From: Leclercia sp. S52
GTDB taxonomy: Bacteria; Pseudomonadota; Gammaproteobacteria; Enterobacterales; Enterobacteriaceae
DNA length: 64,000 bases
Assembly: GCF_039727615.1 (NCBI RefSeq)
Contig: NZ_CP152474.1
Span: 806,001-870,000, forward strand
Direction of reading: 5' to 3'
Below, one piece after another: positions 17,335 through 27,888 of this stretch. The first letter of the stretch is position 1. Each line of letters opens with the position of its first letter. Both the position numbers and the translations under genes were made by a program. The notes beneath the pieces were generated by a model. That model was not told where the DNA came from. It ran no database searches and saw only the letters and a program-made list of their open reading frames with translations.

Positions 17335-18876
17335 ATGCAACGCCGTGATTTTTTAAAATATTCTGCCGCACTGGGTGTCGCCAGTGCGCTACCGCTGTGG
17401 AGCCGTGCCGCTTTTGCGGCCGAGCGTCCCGTGCTGCCAATCCCCGGTTTACTCACCCCCGATGCGCGTAATCAGGTGAATCTGGTGGTACAGGCGGGCA
17501 AAACCACCTTTGGGCCACACAACGCCACCACCTGGGGCTACAACGGCAATCTGCTGGGCCCGGCCCTGCAGCTGCGCAAGGGAAAAGCGCTGACCGTTAA
17601 CATCCACAACACCCTTAATGAAGAGACCACCGTCCACTGGCACGGTCTGGAAGTACCGGGCGAAGTAGATGGCGGCCCGCACGGCATCATTAAACCCGGC
17701 GGCCAGCGGACGGTGACCTTTACCCCGGAACAGCGGGCGGCAACCTGCTGGTTCCATCCTCATCAGCACGGTAAAACCGGGCATCAGGTGGCGATGGGGC
17801 TCGCCGGACTGGTACTGATTGAGGATGACGAAAGCCGTCTGCTGCGCCTGCCGAAGCAGTGGGGCATCGACGATGTGCCGGTGATCGTGCAGGACAAAAA
17901 ATTCACCCCTGAGGGGCAAATTGACTATCAGCTGGATGTGATGAGCGCTGCGGTGGGCTGGTTTGGCGACACGCTGCTGACCAACGGCGCGCTTTACCCA
18001 CAGCATAATGCCCCGAAAGGCTGGCTGCGCCTGCGTCTGCTCAACGGCTGTAATGCCCGCTCGCTTAACTTCGCCGCCAGCGATAAACGCCCGCTGTACG
18101 TGGTCGCCAGCGACGGAGGGCTGCTGGCGGAGCCGGTGAAGGTGACCGAGCTGCCGATGCTGATGGGCGAGCGTTTTGAGGTGCTGGTGGATATCAGCGA
18201 CGGCAAGGCGTTTGACCTGGTGACTTTGCCGGTGGGCCAGATGGGGATGGCGGTGGCGCCGTTCGATAAGCCGCAGCCGGTGCTGCGCATTCAGCCGCTG
18301 CTGGTGACGGCTTCCGGCGAGCTGCCGGATACGCTGACCACCATGCCGGCTCTGCCGTCGCTGGAAGGGCTGACCCAGCGGAAGCTACAGCTGTCGATGG
18401 ATCCGATGCTCGACATGATGGGCATGCAGGCTTTAATGAAGAAGTACGGTCATCAGGCCATGGCGGGTATGAATCACGGCCAGATGGATCACGGCAAAAT
18501 GGGCGGGATGGATCACAGCATGCATGGGTTCGATTTCCGTAACGGCAACCGGATCAACGGTAAAGCCTTCGATATGCACACGCCGCAGTTCGCCGCAGCT
18601 AAAGGGCAGTATGAGCGTTGGGTGATTTCCGGGGAAGGGGACATGATGCTGCACCCGTTCCATATTCACGGCACCCAGTTCCGCATCCTGACAGAAAACG
18701 GCAAAGCGCCAGCGGTGCATCGCGCGGGCTGGAAGGATACGGTACGCGTTGAGGGCGGGGTAAGCGAGGTGTTAGTGAAGTTCGATCATGACGCGCCGAA
18801 AGAGTACGCCTATATGGCGCACTGCCATCTGCTGGAGCATGAAGATACGGGGATGATGCTCGGTTTTACAGTATAA
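17335..18876 (+). CDS. cueO: Multicopper oxidase CueO
   Basis: Periplasmic cuprous oxidase that protects against copper. 513 residues (E. coli 516). A twin-arginine signal (RRDFLK at 3-8, cleavage near 28) exports it folded. Three cupredoxin domains: HWHGLEVPG and WFHPHQHGK in the first, HPFHIHG and [13 protein letters not shown] in the last give the type 1 and trinuclear copper ligands. A Met/His-rich insert (about 350-395, with [15 protein letters not shown]) is the known regulatory copper-binding region. The ATG at 17335 begins the Tat signal; an earlier in-frame start would add over 50 unrelated residues. Driven by the CueR promoter 35 bp upstream. Confidence 0.97.
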   Translation: MQRRDFLKYSAALGVASALPLWSRAAFAAERPVLPIPGLLTPDARNQVNLVVQAGKTTFGPHNATTWGYNGNLLGPALQLRKGKALTVNIHNTLNEETTVHWHGLEVPGEVDGGPHGIIKPGGQRTVTFTPEQRAATCWFHPHQHGKTGHQVAMGLAGLVLIEDDESRLLRLPKQWGIDDVPVIVQDKKFTPEGQIDYQLDVMSAAVGWFGDTLLTNGALYPQHNAPKGWLRLRLLNGCNARSLNFAASDKRPLYVVASDGGLLAEPVKVTELPMLMGERFEVLVDISDGKAFDLVTLPVGQMGMAVAPFDKPQPVLRIQPLLVTASGELPDTLTTMPALPSLEGLTQRKLQLSMDPMLDMMGMQALMKKYGHQAMAGMNHGQMDHGKMGGMDHSMHGFDFRNGNRINGKAFDMHTPQFAAAKGQYERWVISGEGDMMLHPFHIHGTQFRILTENGKAPAVHRAGWKDTVRVEGGVSEVLVKFDHDAPKEYAYMAHCHLLEHEDTGMMLGFTV

Positions 18877-18881
18877 AAAAA

Positions 18882-18911
18882 GCCCGGTGGCGCTACGCTT
18901 ACCGGGCCTAC
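18882..18911. repeat. REP element after cueO
   Basis: GCCCGGTGGCGCTACGCTTA then CCGGGCCTAC: single REP palindrome, 6 bp past the cueO stop. Confidence 0.85.
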
Positions 18912-18923
18912 GTGAGCACGGTG

Positions 18924-18968
18924 CGGCCTGATGCCCTCACCCTGGCCCTCTCCCACAGGGAGAGGGTA
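18924..18968. repeat. GC-rich interspersed palindrome, copy at 18.9 kb
   Basis: GGCCTGATGCCCTCACCC leads into CCCTCTCCCACAGGGAGAGGG. The same core recurs near 36.1 kb and, inverted, near 45.1 kb. Lies between a REP and the gcd terminator. Confidence 0.75.
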
Positions 18969-18976
18969 CCAACACT

Positions 18977-19004
18977 AAAAACGGCAACTTTCGTTGCCGT
19001 TTTG
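18977..19004. terminator. Bidirectional terminator between cueO and gcd
   Basis: AAAAACGGCAAC-TTTC-GTTGCCGTTTT, A-run and T-run flanks, serving gcd on the minus strand and cueO on the plus strand. Confidence 0.85.
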
Positions 19005-19007
19005 CTT

Positions 19008-21395
19008 TTACTTCTCGTCAGGCAACGCATAGGCAACAATATAGTCGCCCATCTTCGTGCCAAACGAACCGTGACCACCCGCGGAGATCACCACAAACTG
19101 CTTACCATTGGCCTCATAGGTCATTGGCGTGGCTTGTCCACCCGCTGGCAGACGGCCCTGCCACAGTTTCTCACCGTTGCTCATGTTGTATGCGCGCAGG
19201 TAGTTATCGGCAGTCGCGCCAATAAACAGCACGTTACCGGCGGTGGAGATTGGGCCACCCAGCATCGGCATACCCATATTGAACGGCACTGGGATCGGCA
19301 TCGGGAACGGCATGCTGTCCTGTGGCGTACCAATACGTTTTTTCCATACGACCTGATTGGTTTTCAGATCCAGCGCGGAGATATAACCCCAGGCAGGCTG
19401 TTTACACGGCAGGCCAAACGGAGAGAGGAACGGGTTCAGCGTCACGCCAAACGGCACGCCGTACTGCGGCTGAATACCGGACTCAGTACCCGTACCCTGC
19501 GCGTCTTTCGGCTGTTCCATCGGATTGCCCGGGCCGCGTGGGATCAGCTTAGAGACAAACGGCAGCGCCATCGGGTTGGCAATCGCCACCTGACGGTTCG
19601 GATCGACGGAGATGCCGCCCCATTCGAACATCCCCAGGTTACCCGGGAAGACCAGCGTGCCCTGCTCGGACGGTGGTGTGAAGATGCCCTCATAGCGCAT
19701 CTGGTGGAACATCACGCGGCACACCAGCTGGTCAAACATAGTGGCGCCCCACATGTCTGCCCCGCTGAGATCTTTCTTCGGACGGAAGCTCAGATCCGAG
19801 AACGGCTGGGTTTTGGTGACGTAGTCGCCTTTCGCCGCGCCCTGCGGAACCGGTTTTTCCGGTGCCGGCACGACCAGCTGGCCATTACGACGATCCAGCA
19901 CGAAGATATTACCGGTTTTCGCCGGGGCGTAGATCACCGGTACGGTCTGGCCGTTAACGGTGATATCAGCCAGCGTCGGCTGGGACGGCATATCCATATC
20001 CCACAGATCGTGGTGAACGGTCTGGTAGCTCCACGCCAGTTTACCGGTAGTGGCGTTCAGCGCCACGATGGAGCTGGCGTAACGCTCCTGCTCCGGCGTG
20101 CGGTTGCCACCCCAGATATCCGGCGTGGTCACGCCCATCGGCAGGTAGACCAGGTCCAGCTTCGCGTCATAGGCCGCAGGTGCCCAGGAGTTTGGTGAGT
20201 TGAAGGTGAAGGTGTGCTCATCCGACGGGATAGCGTTTGGATCTTTCGCACCCGGGTCAAAGGCCCACAGCAGTTTACCGGTATTGACGTCAAAACCACG
20301 GATCACACCGGAGGTTTCGCGGGTGGAGAAGTTATCCGTTACCGAACCGGCGATCACGATGGTTTTATCGGTGATGATCGGCGGTGAGGTCGGCTCATAC
20401 AGACCCGGCGTTTGATCCGGCATGTTGGTCTGCAGATTCAGCACGCCTTTGTTGGCAAAGGTTTCGCACGGCTTGCCGGTCTCGGCGTTAAGCGCGAACA
20501 GACGACCATCGTTGACCGGCAGCATAATGCGGCGCGGACAGTCGGCAACCACCTCAGGGCTGGCGTTATCAGCGCGCGCTTCGTGGTAAGAGACGCCACG
20601 ACAGGTCACGTGCTGGAAAGAGGGGGTAGAGTTGAGCTGCGGATCGAAGTGCCACTTCTCTTTACCGGTTGCCGCATCCAGCGCGAACAGACGCTGGTGT
20701 GCAGTGCACAGGTAGAGCATGTTGCCCACTTTGATCGGCGTGACTTCATTGGTCACTTCCCCGGAGTCATTCTCTCTTTTCAGGTCGCCGGTACGGAACA
20801 CCCAGGCCTCTTTCAGTTTATGCACGTTATCGGCATTAATCTGCTTCAGCGGGGAGAAGCGTTGGCCCTCCTGATTACGACCGTAGGCAGGCCAGTCGGC
20901 ATCGGCTACTTCGGAGATCGGTGCGGCAGGCGTGGCGTCGGCATTCAGGGTGCCTTTCACCTCCTGCGGATCGTTAAAGCCAGCCCAGGTCAGGATCCCG
21001 CCGCTGATCAGCAGCGCCACGACCAGCGCGGTGACCGCACCGCCGGAGCGCACGAACAGTCGACGCCAGACGAAGGGCAGGATCAGCCAGATACCGAAGA
21101 AGACCAGGATATCGCTGCGCGGGGTCAGGGCCCAGAAGTCGAAACCGACCTCCCAGACGCCCCAGATCATCGTGGCAAGCAGCAGGGCGGCATAAAGCCA
21201 CAGTGCCGATTGTTTACTGCGCCATAACATCACGGCAACGCCCAGCATCACTACGCCAGCAATCGGGTAGTACCAGGAGCCGCCAATTGCTACCAGCCAG
21301 ACGCCACCTATTAACAGGTAGAGCCCGCACAAGGCTGCGAACAGCGCTGTTAGCTTCACGAGTAACCGTGAATGTTGAACTTTTGTTTCCGCCAT
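19008..21395 (-). CDS. gcd: PQQ-dependent membrane glucose dehydrogenase
   Basis: Oxidises glucose to gluconolactone at the periplasmic face and passes electrons to ubiquinone. 795 residues (E. coli 796). The N-terminal 140 residues carry about five membrane helices; the rest is an eight-bladed quinoprotein propeller with the tryptophan-docking patterns (for example WAPAAYDAKLDLVYLPMG and WAFDPGAKDPNAIP). The protein starts MAETKVQHSRLLVKL at 21395. Needs pyrroloquinoline quinone; no pqq genes are in the window, so the enzyme may depend on PQQ made elsewhere in the genome or taken up. Monocistronic, divergent from hpt. Confidence 0.97.
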   Translation of the reverse strand: MAETKVQHSRLLVKLTALFAALCGLYLLIGGVWLVAIGGSWYYPIAGVVMLGVAVMLWRSKQSALWLYAALLLATMIWGVWEVGFDFWALTPRSDILVFFGIWLILPFVWRRLFVRSGGAVTALVVALLISGGILTWAGFNDPQEVKGTLNADATPAAPISEVADADWPAYGRNQEGQRFSPLKQINADNVHKLKEAWVFRTGDLKRENDSGEVTNEVTPIKVGNMLYLCTAHQRLFALDAATGKEKWHFDPQLNSTPSFQHVTCRGVSYHEARADNASPEVVADCPRRIMLPVNDGRLFALNAETGKPCETFANKGVLNLQTNMPDQTPGLYEPTSPPIITDKTIVIAGSVTDNFSTRETSGVIRGFDVNTGKLLWAFDPGAKDPNAIPSDEHTFTFNSPNSWAPAAYDAKLDLVYLPMGVTTPDIWGGNRTPEQERYASSIVALNATTGKLAWSYQTVHHDLWDMDMPSQPTLADITVNGQTVPVIYAPAKTGNIFVLDRRNGQLVVPAPEKPVPQGAAKGDYVTKTQPFSDLSFRPKKDLSGADMWGATMFDQLVCRVMFHQMRYEGIFTPPSEQGTLVFPGNLGMFEWGGISVDPNRQVAIANPMALPFVSKLIPRGPGNPMEQPKDAQGTGTESGIQPQYGVPFGVTLNPFLSPFGLPCKQPAWGYISALDLKTNQVVWKKRIGTPQDSMPFPMPIPVPFNMGMPMLGGPISTAGNVLFIGATADNYLRAYNMSNGEKLWQGRLPAGGQATPMTYEANGKQFVVISAGGHGSFGTKMGDYIVAYALPDEK

Positions 21396-21600
21396 AAAAA
21401 GTACTCTTCAGGTTTGTTAATTTTTTGATAGCAATTAAGTATAGGACTTAACAAGTGTGATCGGAATCACAAATCTGGCTTTTATGAACAGATGCGCCAG
21501 GAGGATCTATTTGCTGGTATACTTCAGGGCTTATGTAGCGATGCCGGACGCGAAGCCATCGGCATTGAGAAATTCGTTATAAAAACATACGGTTAGTAAA

Positions 21601-22137
21601 ATGAAACATACTGTTGAAGTGATGATCCCGGAAGCGGAGATCAAAGCGCGTATCGCCGAACTCGGTCGTCAGATCACCGAACACTATAAAGACAGCGGCA
21701 GCGAGATGGTGCTGGTGGGTCTGTTACGCGGTTCCTTCATGTTTATGGCCGATCTCTGCCGCGAAGTGCAGGTTTCCCATGAAGTCGATTTTATGACCGC
21801 CTCCAGCTATGGCAGCGGGATGTCGACCACTCGTGATGTGAAAATTCTCAAAGACCTGGATGAAGACATTCGCGGCAAAGATGTTCTGATTGTTGAAGAC
21901 ATCATCGACTCCGGCAACACCCTGTCGAAGGTGCGCGAAATTCTCAGCCTGCGTGGACCTAAATCGCTGGCGATCTGTACCCTGCTGGACAAACCTGAGC
22001 GCCGTGAAGTGCAGGTTCCCGTGGAGTATGTCGGTTTCTCGATTCCTGACGAATTCGTGGTGGGCTACGGTATTGACTACGCTCAGCGCTATCGCCATCT
22101 GCCGTATGTCGGCAAAGTGGTGCTGCTGGACGAGTAG
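21601..22137 (+). CDS. hpt: Hypoxanthine phosphoribosyltransferase
   Basis: Salvages hypoxanthine (and weakly guanine) to IMP with PRPP. 178 residues, as in E. coli. The PRPP motif [13 protein letters not shown] lies at residues 95-107 and a flexible-loop segment TASSYGSGM at 66-74. Start ATG at 21601. Single gene divergent from gcd and followed by a REP pair that ends in a T-run. Confidence 0.97.
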   Translation: MKHTVEVMIPEAEIKARIAELGRQITEHYKDSGSEMVLVGLLRGSFMFMADLCREVQVSHEVDFMTASSYGSGMSTTRDVKILKDLDEDIRGKDVLIVEDIIDSGNTLSKVREILSLRGPKSLAICTLLDKPERREVQVPVEYVGFSIPDEFVVGYGIDYAQRYRHLPYVGKVVLLDE

Positions 22138-22146
22138 ATAGGTATT

Positions 22147-22229
22147 GCCCGGTGGCGCTACGCTTACCGGGCCTACGGATCGTGCTTTTGTAGGCCGGGT
22201 AAGGCGACGCCGCCACCCGGCTTTTTTTA
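22147..22229. repeat. BIME (two opposed REP elements) after hpt
   Basis: REP at 22147-22176 (GCCCGGTGGCGCTACGCTTA...) and an inverted REP at 22190-22221 (GTAGGCCGGGTAAGGCGACG...), then eight T residues. It probably also ends the converging hpt and can transcripts. Confidence 0.85.
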
Positions 22230-22234
22230 CGGGC

Positions 22235-22897
22235 TTATTTGTGATTATCGTGCTTCTGGGTCAGGTTAGAGACGCCCCGACGGTAACGCTGCTCCAGGGT
22301 TTCCCGGTTGGTGGCGGTCACTTCCAGATCGCGCAGCAGGCCATCGTGAATGCCGTACGCCCAGCCGTGGATCGTCACTTTCTGCCCGCGTTTCCAGGCC
22401 GACTGCATAATGGTGGAGTGGCCCAGGTTGTACACCTGCTCCATCACGTTCAGTTCACACAGGGTATCCAGGCGACGCTCCTGCGGCATTTGCCCCAGCA
22501 GTGAGCTATGTTTGAACCAGATATCACGAATGTGCAGCAGCCAGTTGTCGATCAGACCCAGCTCCGTGTTCTCGACCGCCGCCTGGACGCCGCCGCAGCC
22601 GTAGTGACCGCAAATAATGATGTGTTCCACTTCCAGCACGTCGACCGCATACTGCACCACGGACAGACAGTTCAGATCGGTGTGGATCACCAGGTTTGCG
22701 ACGTTACGGTGAACAAAGAGTTCGCCCGGTTCGAGGCCAGTCAGACGTTCAGCGGGAACGCGGCTGTCGGAGCATCCAATCCACAGAAAGCGTGGTTTCT
22801 GCGCCTGTGACAGTTTCTCAAAAAATCCGGAATCTTCTTCCAGCAGCATCTTTGACCATAGTGCGTTATTGCTGATGAGTGTATCTATGTCATTCAT
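22235..22897 (-). CDS. can: Beta-class carbonic anhydrase 2
   Basis: Interconverts CO2 and bicarbonate; needed for growth in air because it supplies bicarbonate to biosynthesis. 220 residues as in E. coli Can. Zinc ligands C42 and D44 (CSDSRVP) and H98, C101 (ICGHYGCGG) are present; the D44-R46 dyad of type II, bicarbonate-regulated enzymes is kept. Start ATG at 22897. Divergent from yadG with about 107 bp between. Confidence 0.97.
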   Translation of the reverse strand: MNDIDTLISNNALWSKMLLEEDSGFFEKLSQAQKPRFLWIGCSDSRVPAERLTGLEPGELFVHRNVANLVIHTDLNCLSVVQYAVDVLEVEHIIICGHYGCGGVQAAVENTELGLIDNWLLHIRDIWFKHSSLLGQMPQERRLDTLCELNVMEQVYNLGHSTIMQSAWKRGQKVTIHGWAYGIHDGLLRDLEVTATNRETLEQRYRRGVSNLTQKHDNHK

Positions 22898-23004
22898 GGA
22901 GATAAACGGCCTGTAACCGGGTTAATGCGTTGCGCTAATATAGGGCAACTCGATTTCTTTTAAAACAACACTTCGCGTGTCAGCACTATAGGTAACTCTA
23001 TTTC

Positions 23005-23931
23005 ATGACCATTGCACTGGAGCTCGAGCAGCTTAAAAAAACCTATCCGGGTGGTGTCCAGGCACTGCGCGGCATAGATCTTAAAGTCGAAGCCGGTGAT
23101 TTTTATGCGCTTCTGGGGCCCAACGGGGCAGGTAAGTCCACCACCATCGGCATTATCAGCTCGCTGGTGAATAAATCCTCCGGCCACGTAAAGGTCTTCG
23201 GCTACGACCTGGAGAAGGACGTCGTGAACGCCAAGCGCCAGCTGGGGCTGGTGCCGCAGGAGTTCAACTTCAACCCGTTTGAGACCGTGCAGCAGATTGT
23301 GGTCAACCAGGCGGGCTATTACGGCGTGGAGCGCAAAGAGGCGGTTGAGCGCAGCGAAAAGTACCTCAAACAGCTCGATTTGTGGGAAAAACGCAACGAA
23401 CGTGCGCGGATGCTGTCCGGCGGCATGAAGCGTCGCCTGATGATTGCCCGGGCGTTAATGCACGAGCCAAAACTGCTCATTCTGGATGAACCGACCGCCG
23501 GGGTGGATATCGAACTTCGCCGCTCAATGTGGGGCTTTTTGAAGGATTTAAACGACAAAGGCACCACCATCATTCTGACGACGCACTACCTTGAAGAGGC
23601 GGAGATGCTGTGCCGTAACATCGGCATTATTCAGCACGGTACGCTGGTAGAAAACACCTCGATGAAGAACCTGCTCTCCAAGCTGAAATCAGAAACCTTC
23701 ATTCTCGATCTGGCGGCGAAAAGCGCGCTGCCTAAGCTGGAGGGGTATAACTATCGTCTGGTGGATACCTCTACGCTTGAAGTGGAAGTCCTGCGCGAGC
23801 AGGGGATCAACAGCGTCTTCAGCCAGCTGAGCCAGCAGGGGATTCAGGTATTAAGTATGCGTAACAAAGCCAACCGACTGGAAGAGCTGTTCGTCTCGCT
23901 GGTCCATGAGAAACAAGGAGATCGCGCATGA
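23005..23931 (+). CDS. yadG: ABC transporter ATPase YadG
   Basis: ATP-binding subunit of an ABC-2 type transporter. 308 residues as in E. coli. Walker A GPNGAGKST at 38-46, signature LSGGMKRRL, Walker B LLILDEPTAGVD, switch His in TTHYLEEAE. The last 80 residues form a C-terminal extension typical of exporters. Ends overlapping yadH (ATGA), so the two are translated together. Substrate unknown. Confidence 0.95.
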   Translation: MTIALELEQLKKTYPGGVQALRGIDLKVEAGDFYALLGPNGAGKSTTIGIISSLVNKSSGHVKVFGYDLEKDVVNAKRQLGLVPQEFNFNPFETVQQIVVNQAGYYGVERKEAVERSEKYLKQLDLWEKRNERARMLSGGMKRRLMIARALMHEPKLLILDEPTAGVDIELRRSMWGFLKDLNDKGTTIILTTHYLEEAEMLCRNIGIIQHGTLVENTSMKNLLSKLKSETFILDLAAKSALPKLEGYNYRLVDTSTLEVEVLREQGINSVFSQLSQQGIQVLSMRNKANRLEELFVSLVHEKQGDRA

Positions 23932-24698
23932 TGCAGCTTTACTGGGTGGCGCTGAAAAGTATCTGGGCCAAAGAGATCAACCGCTTTATGCGCATCTGGA
24001 TCCAGACCCTGGTGCCGCCGGTGATCACCATGACCCTCTACTTTATTATCTTCGGCAACCTGATTGGCTCGCGGATCGGTGAGATGCACGGCTTCACCTA
24101 TATGCAGTTTATCGTGCCCGGCCTGATCATGATGGCAGTGATCACCAACGCCTACGCCAACGTGGCATCGTCGTTCTTCAGCGCCAAGTTCCAGCGCAAC
24201 ATTGAAGAGCTGCTGGTGGCCCCGGTGCCTACCCACGTGATCATCGCCGGCTACGTCGGCGGCGGGGTAGCGCGCGGCCTGTGCGTCGGCGTGCTGGTGA
24301 CGGCGATTTCCCTGTTCTTTGTGCCGTTCCAGGTACACTCCTGGCTGTTTGTCGGCCTGACGCTGCTGCTGACGGCGGTGCTGTTCTCGCTGGCTGGCCT
24401 GCTGAATGCGGTATTCGCCAAAACCTTTGACGATATCAGCCTGATCCCGACCTTCGTCCTGACGCCGCTGACCTACCTCGGCGGGGTGTTCTACTCCCTG
24501 ACGCTGCTGCCGCCGTTCTGGCAGGGGCTGTCACACCTGAACCCGATCGTCTATATGATCAGCGGCTTCCGCTTTGGCTTCCTCGGCATATCCGACGTGC
24601 CGCTGGTGACTACCGTCGGCGTGCTGGTGATCTTTATCGTGGCCTTCTATCTGCTGTGCTGGAACCTGATCCAGCGCGGACGCGGACTGCGCAGCTGA
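23928..24698 (+). CDS. yadH: ABC-2 type permease YadH
   Basis: Membrane partner of YadG: 256 residues with about six hydrophobic helices and the ABC-2 pattern in the last third (LTPLTYLGGVFYSLTLLPPFWQGLSHLNPIVY). The start is the ATG inside the ATGA overlap with yadG, as in E. coli. Probably exports a drug-like or lipid substrate, but this is not shown by the sequence. Confidence 0.95.
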   Translation: MMQLYWVALKSIWAKEINRFMRIWIQTLVPPVITMTLYFIIFGNLIGSRIGEMHGFTYMQFIVPGLIMMAVITNAYANVASSFFSAKFQRNIEELLVAPVPTHVIIAGYVGGGVARGLCVGVLVTAISLFFVPFQVHSWLFVGLTLLLTAVLFSLAGLLNAVFAKTFDDISLIPTFVLTPLTYLGGVFYSLTLLPPFWQGLSHLNPIVYMISGFRFGFLGISDVPLVTTVGVLVIFIVAFYLLCWNLIQRGRGLRS

Positions 24699-24704
24699 TC
24701 CTCA

Positions 24705-24739
24705 GGCCCGGCGGCGTTCTGTTGCCGGGCCGGTTTATT
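24705..24739 (+). terminator. Probable terminator after yadH
   Basis: GGCCCGGC (24705-24712) pairs with GCCGGGCC (24724-24731), followed by a short T-rich stretch. The run of T is weak; it may also be a degenerate REP. Confidence 0.5.
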
Positions 24740-24803
24740 GACCATCATCACCCCTTTACTTCCCCGACCCCGCTAGACTACCCCTTTCTGATGAGAGGTG
24801 ACG

Positions 24804-25244
24804 ATGCTGGGTTGGGTAATCACGTGCCATGATGAACATGCGCAGGAGATGGCGGAGAAGCTCGCCGTCCGCTTTGGGCCGCTGGTGCAGTGCAAGGTGG
24901 TCAATTTCTGGCGCGGATTAAGCGTCAATATGCTCAGCCGCATGCTGTGCGATGCCCAACATCATGTCGACAGCGGTGACGGGGTGATCTTCCTGACCGA
25001 TATCTCCGGCGCGGCACCCTATCGCGCGGCGGCGCTGCTCAGCCACAAGCACGACAACTGCGAAGTCATCTCTGGGATTAGCTATCCATTGCTGGAGATG
25101 ATGTATCCCCTACGGGAGTTGACCGACAGCATCGGCTTTCGCGACACCATCGTTGCCCGCGGTGCGCCAGAGGTCAGCAGCCTGTGGCATCAGCAGCAGA
25201 AAAACCCGCCCTTTGTCCTGCTCCATGGCCTGGAGAAATATTAA
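24804..25244 (+). CDS. yadI: Putative mannose-family PTS EIIA component YadI
   Basis: 146 residues, the length of E. coli YadI, similar to the EIIA domain of mannose-type PTS. It begins MLGWVITCHDEHAQ; the His at residue 9 is where EIIA-Man carries phosphate (GH in the classical motif; here CH). Chosen ATG at 24804 follows AGAGGTG; a GTG two codons earlier is in frame but part of that site. No other PTS subunit is nearby, so partners are unknown. Confidence 0.9.
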   Translation: MLGWVITCHDEHAQEMAEKLAVRFGPLVQCKVVNFWRGLSVNMLSRMLCDAQHHVDSGDGVIFLTDISGAAPYRAAALLSHKHDNCEVISGISYPLLEMMYPLRELTDSIGFRDTIVARGAPEVSSLWHQQQKNPPFVLLHGLEKY

Positions 25245-25306
25245 GCATTGGTATTACTGGCGCTTTTGTTACAATGGCGACAGTTTTTCGTACTGAATAA
25301 ATCCCT

Positions 25307-26554
25307 ATGCTCTCGCGTATTTTTTTCCTGCTTCTGCTGCTGGTCTCCGGCGGCGTGTCTGCCAGTCTGCTCAGTCAGCAAGGGCTCCCGTCCCGCTATA
25401 TGCAAACCACCGAAGATGCCGCTATCTGGGCGCAGGTGGGTAATAAGGTCGTCACCGTCGGCAACGTACGCGCCGGGCAGATTATTGCGGTGGTGCCCAC
25501 CGCGGCGGATTATTATGAGTTCCGCTTTGGCTTTGGCACCGGCTTTATCGACAAAGAGCATCTGGGCGAGGTGCAGGGAAAGCAGCGCGTGGAGGACAGC
25601 CTCGGCGATCTGAACAAGCCGCTCAGCAACCAGAATCTGATCACCTGGAAGGATACGCCGGTCTACAACGCCCCCAATGCCGGCAGCGCGCCGTTCGGCA
25701 CCCTGGCGGACAACCTGCGTTATCCCATCCTCAGCAAGCTGAAGGATCGGCTTAATCAGACCTGGTACCAGATCCGCATCGCCAACCGCCTGGCATGGGT
25801 CAGCAGCCTGGATGCGCAGGAGGATAACGGCCTGCCGGTGCTGACCTATCACCATATCCTCCGCGATGAAGAGAACACCCGCTATCGCCATACCTCAACC
25901 ACCACCAGCGTGCGTGCCTTCAATAACCAGATGGCCTGGCTGCGCGATCGGGGCTACACCACCCTGACCCTGTATCAGCTGGAAGGCTACGTGCGTAACA
26001 AGATGAACCTGCCGGCGCGCGCGGTGGCGATCACCTTTGACGACGGCCTGAAGTCGGTCAGCCGCTATGCCTGGCCGATCCTGAAGCAGTACGGTTTTCA
26101 CGCCACGGCGTTCATTATTTCCTCGCGGATCAAAGCCCATCCGCTGAAATGGGATCCAAAAACGCTGCAGTTTATGAGCATTTCCGAGCTGCGGGAGATC
26201 CAGGACGTGTTTGACGTGCAGTCGCATACCCACTTCCTGCACAGAGTGGATGCCAATCGCCACCCGATCCTGCTGAGCCGCAGCTATCAGAACGTGTTAA
26301 TGGATTTCAAACACTCCCGCCGCGCGCTGGCGCAGTTTAACCCGCACGTGCTCTATCTCTCATACCCGTTCGGCGGCTATAACGATATCGCGGTGAAAGC
26401 GGCTAACGACGCAGGGTTTCACCTGGCGGTGACCACGGTGAAGGGGAAGGTAAAACCGGGGGATAATCCATTCCTGCTGAAGCGCTTATACGTTCTCAGG
26501 ACGGACTCGTTAGAGACGATGTCGCGGCTGATCAGTAATCAGCCGCAAGGATAA
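25307..26554 (+). CDS. yadE: Polysaccharide deacetylase family protein YadE
   Basis: 415 residues (E. coli 409). Signal peptide [20 protein letters not shown] predicts export. The first 170 residues contain SH3-like strands; the NodB/polysaccharide deacetylase domain covers about 235-410 with the metal/catalytic motif TFDDG at 243-247, SHTH at 306-309 and [10 protein letters not shown]. The substrate is likely a cell-wall or extracellular glycan, but it is unproven. Converges with panD, 3 bp away. Confidence 0.92.
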   Translation: MLSRIFFLLLLLVSGGVSASLLSQQGLPSRYMQTTEDAAIWAQVGNKVVTVGNVRAGQIIAVVPTAADYYEFRFGFGTGFIDKEHLGEVQGKQRVEDSLGDLNKPLSNQNLITWKDTPVYNAPNAGSAPFGTLADNLRYPILSKLKDRLNQTWYQIRIANRLAWVSSLDAQEDNGLPVLTYHHILRDEENTRYRHTSTTTSVRAFNNQMAWLRDRGYTTLTLYQLEGYVRNKMNLPARAVAITFDDGLKSVSRYAWPILKQYGFHATAFIISSRIKAHPLKWDPKTLQFMSISELREIQDVFDVQSHTHFLHRVDANRHPILLSRSYQNVLMDFKHSRRALAQFNPHVLYLSYPFGGYNDIAVKAANDAGFHLAVTTVKGKVKPGDNPFLLKRLYVLRTDSLETMSRLISNQPQG

Positions 26555-26557
26555 CGA

Positions 26558-26938
26558 TCAGGCGACCTGAACCGGAATCGCTTTCGCGAGACGTTTCATG
26601 TCGTTATCCCCTTCAAAATACGCCACTTTTGGCTGCCAGCGGCGCGCTTCTTCATCGGACATCATGACAAAGCTGGCGATGATGACGATGTCACCCACGC
26701 TGGCGCAGTGCGCTGCCGCACCGTTGACGGAGATAATTTTAGAACCACGTTCAGCCGCGATAGCGTAGGTTGAGAAACGGTTGCCGTTACTCACGTTCCA
26801 GATATCGATGGCTTCGTTTTCAAGAATACCCGCTGCGTCGAGAAAATCCTGATCTATCGCGCAGGAGCCTTCGTAATGCAGATCGGCCTGCGTGACCTTC
26901 ACACGGTGAAGCTTACCTTGCAGCATTTTGCGAATCAT
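26558..26938 (-). CDS. panD: Aspartate 1-decarboxylase proenzyme
   Basis: Makes beta-alanine for pantothenate. 126 residues, as in E. coli. Pyruvoyl enzyme: self-cleavage between G24 and S25 (YEGSCAID), with Y58-type residues conserved downstream. In E. coli yadD separates panD from panC; here the two are 84 bp apart. Same strand as panC and panB. Confidence 0.97.
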   Translation of the reverse strand: MIRKMLQGKLHRVKVTQADLHYEGSCAIDQDFLDAAGILENEAIDIWNVSNGNRFSTYAIAAERGSKIISVNGAAAHCASVGDIVIIASFVMMSDEEARRWQPKVAYFEGDNDMKRLAKAIPVQVA

Positions 26939-27022
26939 GACGTTACCTTAACTCTTTGTCGTATCCCCTCCCGAAGAAGGGGCTGATGAAAACTAATCCG
27001 TTAGCATGGATATGCTCAGCGC

Positions 27023-27877
27023 TTACTGAGCCAGTTCAACTACTGTGTTATCAATCAGACGCGCCTGGCCAAGCCATGCGGCCACCAGGATCACCGCGCG
27101 TTTGCTGTCAGCGGAGAGCGCCAGCAGGGTGTCGGCATCGCGGATCTGCACATCGTCAGCCCGTAAGCCGCCATCGTTCAGCGCCTGTTCCGCCAGGGCC
27201 ACGATCTCTTCGCTGCTCAGCTCTTTGTTTTTCAGCTGGGTCGCCATGGTGCTCATCACCTTGTACAGACCCGGGGCGATTTTACGCTGTTCGGCGGTGA
27301 GGTAGCCGTTACGCGAACTCAGGGCCAGGCCGTCTTTGGCCCGCACGATCGGCACGCCAACGATGTCGATGTCGTAGCCCATGTCGGCCACCATCTTGCG
27401 GATCAGCGCCAGCTGCTGGAAATCTTTCTCGCCGAAGCAGGCGATATCCGGCTGCACCAGGTTAAACAGCTTGCTGACGATGGTGGAGACGCCGCGGAAG
27501 TGACCCGGACGGCTGGCCCCTTCCAGCATGGTGGAGATACCCGGCACGTCGACAAAGGTGGCCTCTTCCGTGCCTTTCGGATAGATATCCGCCGGGGCAG
27601 GGGAGAAGACAAAATCCACCTTATGCTTTTTCAGCTTCTCGCAGTCTTCCTGCAGCGTGCGCGGGTAGCGCGCCAGGTCGTCGGCGCGGTCGAACTGCAT
27701 CGGGTTAACGAAAATACTCACCACCACCACATCGGCGCGGGCTTTGGCTTCGTCCACCAGCTTCATGTGGCCGTCATGCAGGTTGCCCATGGTAGGCACC
27801 AGCGCGATACGTTTACCTTCCTGGCGCAAACGGCGAATGTGCTGGCGCAGCAGCGGCAGGGTTTCAATGATTAGCAC
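27023..27877 (-). CDS. panC: Pantothenate synthetase
   Basis: Joins pantoate and beta-alanine using ATP through a pantoyl-adenylate. 284 residues (E. coli 283). HIGH-like [11 protein letters not shown] at 28-38 and KMSKS-like LSSRNGYL are present. Follows panB by 11 bp. Confidence 0.97.
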   Translation of the reverse strand: MLIIETLPLLRQHIRRLRQEGKRIALVPTMGNLHDGHMKLVDEAKARADVVVVSIFVNPMQFDRADDLARYPRTLQEDCEKLKKHKVDFVFSPAPADIYPKGTEEATFVDVPGISTMLEGASRPGHFRGVSTIVSKLFNLVQPDIACFGEKDFQQLALIRKMVADMGYDIDIVGVPIVRAKDGLALSSRNGYLTAEQRKIAPGLYKVMSTMATQLKNKELSSEEIVALAEQALNDGGLRADDVQIRDADTLLALSADSKRAVILVAAWLGQARLIDNTVVELAQ

Positions 27878-27888
27878 AACAAGACTCC